Assembly: GCA_955652265.1 (NCBI GenBank)
Contig: CATPBD010000060.1
Coordinates: forward strand, 1-6,336
Source of the DNA: an uncultured Gemmatimonadaceae bacterium
GTDB taxonomy: Bacteria > Gemmatimonadota > Gemmatimonadetes > Gemmatimonadales > Gemmatimonadaceae
Reading direction: 5' to 3'
Length of the DNA stretch: 6,336 bases
Shown here: positions 5,547-6,336 of the stretch, piece after piece
Numbering within the stretch: the stretch's first letter is position 1
How the letters are laid out: each line of letters starts with the position of its first letter
Position numbers and translations under genes: made by a program
The notes under the pieces: model-generated
What the model was told of the DNA's origin: nothing
What the model saw: only the letters and a program-made list of their open reading frames with translations
The model's database searches: none

Positions 5547-6336
5547 TGGTGGTCAATTTGTCGTCGTCTCCAGCAGTTCCAACCGAAATCTCCGACCCCA
5601 TCAACGCGCGGATCCTGTCGGTGTCCGAAGACCGGGTCTCCGGCTTCGTCAACGAGCCATTTGCCCAGATCGCATTCTCCGCGGAACTCACGGAAGAGGT
5701 CGTGATCGAGCGTTTGCGGGCGATGCTCTCGGCCGGCGTCATCCGCAGGATCAGGCAGACCCTAATGGCAACCAACCTCGCGCCCGGCGCATTGGTGGCG
5801 TGGCGCGTGCCGACTGAGAAGCTTGATTCCGCCTTCAGCTACGTGGTTACCCAGGACCCATACTCGGGGCACGTGGTGATCCGCTCAACCGACGCGGAGA
5901 CACCCGGGTCCGTGTACAGATTGTGGACGACGCTCAAGGTGCCGCAGGGATTCTCCATGACGCGACACTGCGATTTTCTCGCGGCAATAGTTGGCGCCGA
6001 GGCGTACCGGATCATGCCGGCGAAGCGGCTGTTCACGCTTGGCGTCGGTCACGTGCGCCGACGTGGAATGGAGCTGGGCTCGAGAAGCGAGGAGCGGGGA
6101 CGCGTCTTGGACACCAACATCGTTGAGCTGTCTGCTCTCGAGTGGCGTGTGCTGACTGCGCTAAAACGCGAGTTCACGGTTGATGAGATTACGGCCAATC
6201 CGTGGCGCACCCGGGCGGAGGAAGCCGGACTCCCGCTCGAAGAATTCATTGGTGTCGCCCGGTCTCTCAGTGCGCGCGAAGTGATTGGAAGATTTTCCAC
6301 GTTCCTCGAGCACGTCAAGCCGTCCGCGAGTGGTGA
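5546..6336 (+). CDS. Two-domain AsnC/siroheme-decarboxylase-like protein, 3' end missing
   Basis: The 263 visible residues run off the right edge. Domain 1 begins with a winged-helix (residues 17-73): ARIL, then PFAQIAFSAELTEEVVIERL, then MLSAGVIRRIRQTL. It continues with LVAWRVP and the beta-sheet part ending VYRLWTTLKVP (123-133). A second winged helix starts near 195 (LSALEWRVLTALK) and reaches VIGRFSTFLEHVKP (246-259), the equivalent of the first domain's GVIRRI segment. This tandem layout resembles fused AhbA-AhbB or NirD-NirL proteins, which decarboxylate siroheme to 12,18-didecarboxysiroheme for alternative heme or heme d1 synthesis. The histidine motif I expect after the first sheet strand (a VSHxY pattern in that family, from memory) is replaced by TQDPYSGHVV. 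The RLFTLGVGHVRRRGME segment (161-176) also looks unusual. Function is therefore uncertain: a decarboxylase, a heme-sensing regulator, or an Lrp/AsnC-type regulator. The GTG start overlaps the ccmD stop by one base, tying the gene to the ccm operon. Confidence 0.7.
   Translation, partial: MVVNLSSSPAVPTEISDPINARILSVSEDRVSGFVNEPFAQIAFSAELTEEVVIERLRAMLSAGVIRRIRQTLMATNLAPGALVAWRVPTEKLDSAFSYVVTQDPYSGHVVIRSTDAETPGSVYRLWTTLKVPQGFSMTRHCDFLAAIVGAEAYRIMPAKRLFTLGVGHVRRRGMELGSRSEERGRVLDTNIVELSALEWRVLTALKREFTVDEITANPWRTRAEEAGLPLEEFIGVARSLSAREVIGRFSTFLEHVKPSASG

Overview
The window looks like chromosome from a moderately GC-rich Gram-negative-type bacterium that makes c-type cytochromes. It carries System I cytochrome c maturation (ccm) genes, an acetate-specific acetyl-CoA synthetase and a repeat-rich spacer built on a CAGTTGN heptamer. 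My best guess at the phylum is Gemmatimonadota or Acidobacteriota. This rests on general gene style and the heptamer repeat, and no rRNA or other strict marker is present, so it is tentative.

Layout. Positions 1-262 show no supported gene, only a small hairpin just beyond the 3' end of acs. The acs gene (263-2227, minus strand) encodes a full-length acetyl-CoA synthetase. It diverges across a short shared upstream region from ccmA and ccmB (2314-3736, plus strand), which overlap by 8 bases and encode the ATPase and a membrane subunit of the Ccm ABC complex. A non-coding spacer of 415 bases (3737-4151) follows. It holds degenerate CAGTTGN heptamer arrays and direct and inverted copies of a longer repeat. 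Next is a small four-helix membrane protein of unknown function with its own strong ribosome binding site (4152-4691), then a perfect 13-bp hairpin bracketed by a near-perfect 13-bp direct repeat. The ccm genes resume with ccmC (4772-5443) and a 36-codon ccmD (5436-5546). The ccmD stop codon shares one base with the GTG start of a gene that runs off the right edge (5546-6336). That gene encodes a two-domain protein resembling the AsnC-like siroheme decarboxylases (AhbA/AhbB, NirD/L/G/H).

How the genes fit together. CcmA, CcmB, CcmC and CcmD are the heme-handling part of System I. CcmC presents periplasmic heme for loading onto CcmE, CcmD is its small membrane partner, and CcmAB uses ATP to release holo-CcmE. 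CcmE, CcmF, CcmG and CcmH are not in the window. The most interesting point is that an AsnC/siroheme-decarboxylase-like protein is translationally linked to ccmD. This suggests a link between tetrapyrrole processing or sensing and cytochrome c maturation. The second is that a repeat-laden spacer and an unrelated membrane gene split the ccm cluster. Acs is a neighbour with no evident functional connection.
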